Assembly: GCA_035495315.1 (NCBI GenBank)
Contig: DATJGF010000042.1
Location: forward strand, 1 to 5,976
Reading direction: 5' to 3'
Length of the DNA: 5,976 nucleotides
From: DATJGF01 sp035495315
GTDB taxonomy: Bacteria > Verrucomicrobiota > Verrucomicrobiia > Limisphaerales > UBA8199
Below are positions 5,489-5,976 of this stretch, piece by piece; the stretch's first letter is position 1; every line of letters starts with the position of its first letter. Under the pieces are notes generated by a model that was given only the letters and a program-made list of their open reading frames with translations, ran no database searches and was not told the origin of the DNA. The position numbers and the translations under genes are program-made.

Positions 5489-5753
5489 CGACCCTTTTTG
5501 GCGCAGTGATGTCCTTGCGTACAGGAAACGTCACAATACGCGGTCGTTGCGGCGTTTGTTGCTTTGGACTTTTTTTCGGGCGACTCGGAAACGAGCTGTC
5601 TGGATTGCGAAAGGCGCTGCCAGACCTTCAGAGTCGTCCGCTTCTTCAAAGGCCGACATAAGCATGACTAAAGTGAATGCAAGGCGCTATACGAAGTTTG
5701 CTGTAGGCGCGACTAGGGGGAGGTAGATCAGGATGCTGCAGCCGGGCTCAGAT
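5489..5753. other. Intergenic region between the two helical-module paralogues
   Basis: These 265 nt must hold the promoter of the 162-aa gene, but I see no convincing element. A 7-bp inverted repeat, GTAGATC (5723-5729) and GATCTAC (5751-5757), with a 21-nt loop overlaps the stop codon of the right-hand paralogue; it lacks a T-tract on the minus strand and is a weak terminator candidate at best. No copy of the 80-aa acidic module follows the right-hand paralogue. Confidence 0.5.
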
Positions 5754-5976
5754 CTACGGAGAGGGTTTTCGCGTGGCCAAGATGAGTTCTGCCGAAACCT
5801 CGCGTATGCGATTCAGCCGTTTCTCCTGCCGCCGGAGTTCAGCGTCGTCGATTCCCATAAAGGACTGCCAATCCAGGCTGGCAATCTGTTCTGCCATCAG
5901 TCGACCGAGTTCCTGCTTAAGTTCCGCGCCTGATTCCTGGGACGGGGTGAGTGCGTTGTTTGGCTCGCAAGAACTG
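5754..5976 (-). CDS. Helical-module paralogue of unknown function, partial at the right edge
   Basis: The minus strand is open from the window edge to TAG at 5754-5756, giving 73 visible residues. The start codon lies just outside the window. The frame contains LGRLMAEQIASLDWQSFMG, then DDAELRRQEKRLNRIREVSA, and ends ATRKPSP. Aligned without gaps to residues 17-65 of the protein at 5000-5488, 25 of 49 positions are identical, including the block I-R-E-V-S-A and the pairs LM and EQ. This conservation at the protein level, in the same strand and order, supports a real tandem paralogue. It is helical, highly charged and has no visible membrane segment. The neighbour's N-terminus suggests that only a few residues are missing. 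Unlike its neighbour, it stops soon after the shared block and carries no acidic C-terminal module. The function is unknown; a small coiled-coil or helical-hairpin protein is the most that can be said. Confidence 0.7.
   Translation of the reverse strand, partial: SSCEPNNALTPSQESGAELKQELGRLMAEQIASLDWQSFMGIDDAELRRQEKRLNRIREVSAELILATRKPSP

Noticed and set aside
5531..5665. 44-aa minus-strand frame beginning MLMSAFEEADDSEG
   Set aside because: It has an acidic N-terminus and basic C-terminus like some small proteins, but has no ribosome-binding site, no homologue I recognise, and lies where the promoter of the next gene must be.
5418..5726. 102-aa forward frame across the gap between the small-protein genes
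   Set aside because: It starts inside the opposite-strand gene, lacks a ribosome-binding site, and is Arg/Ser-rich as expected of a shadow.
5723..5757. Inverted repeat GTAGATC/GATCTAC as an intrinsic terminator
   Set aside because: The loop is 21 nt, the stem is AT-containing and only 7 bp, and no T-tract follows on the minus strand.
60..5976. 10-nt inverted match CAGTTCTTGC near both window ends, as possible element termini
   Set aside because: A 10-mer match is expected many times by chance in 6 kb, and the left copy lies inside the transposase coding sequence.

Overview
The window (about 57% GC by eye) looks like chromosomal DNA from a soil-type Gram-negative bacterium, most likely an acidobacterium (Terriglobia/Koribacter-like). 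That placement rests on recognising several protein families and is an inference. Gram-negative organisation is supported more directly: there is a beta-barrel protein ending in Phe, a periplasmic binding-protein fragment and a twin-arginine signal.

Layout. Positions 1-225 are the 3' end of an insertion sequence: the last 48 codons of an IS1182-type transposase followed by a probable terminal repeat. Positions 347-1324 (minus) encode an exported helical protein of unknown function. Diverging from it is a tightly coupled plus-strand pair: a 419-aa outer-membrane porin-like barrel with an N-terminal coiled coil (1541-2800), and a short PstS-like periplasmic protein (2797-3291) whose TTG start overlaps the porin stop as TTGA. 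A hot-dog thioesterase (3302-3715, minus) converges on this pair with a 10-nt gap. Diverging from the thioesterase is a HisC-like PLP aminotransferase with a predicted Tat signal (3823-4989, plus), and a second convergent junction of 10 nt separates it from a small-protein locus on the minus strand.

That right-hand locus is the least expected part. The 162-aa reading frame at 5000-5488 appears to be two small proteins joined in frame. The first 82 residues form a charged helical module. The last 80 residues form an acidic, probably beta-rich module that starts at an internal ATG with the strongest ribosome-binding site in the window. The junction contains an A7 run forming an in-phase A AAA AAG heptamer, and a one-base change there would separate the two proteins with an ATGGCTGA overlap. 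A second copy of the helical module, alone and with its own stop, runs off the right edge (5754-5976, minus). It matches the first module at 25 of 49 ungapped positions in my hand alignment.

Functional links. The porin and PstS-like protein probably act together in the envelope, on an oxyanion such as phosphate or as a sensor. The other genes show no shared pathway. No tRNA, rRNA, CRISPR array or convincing intrinsic terminator was seen.
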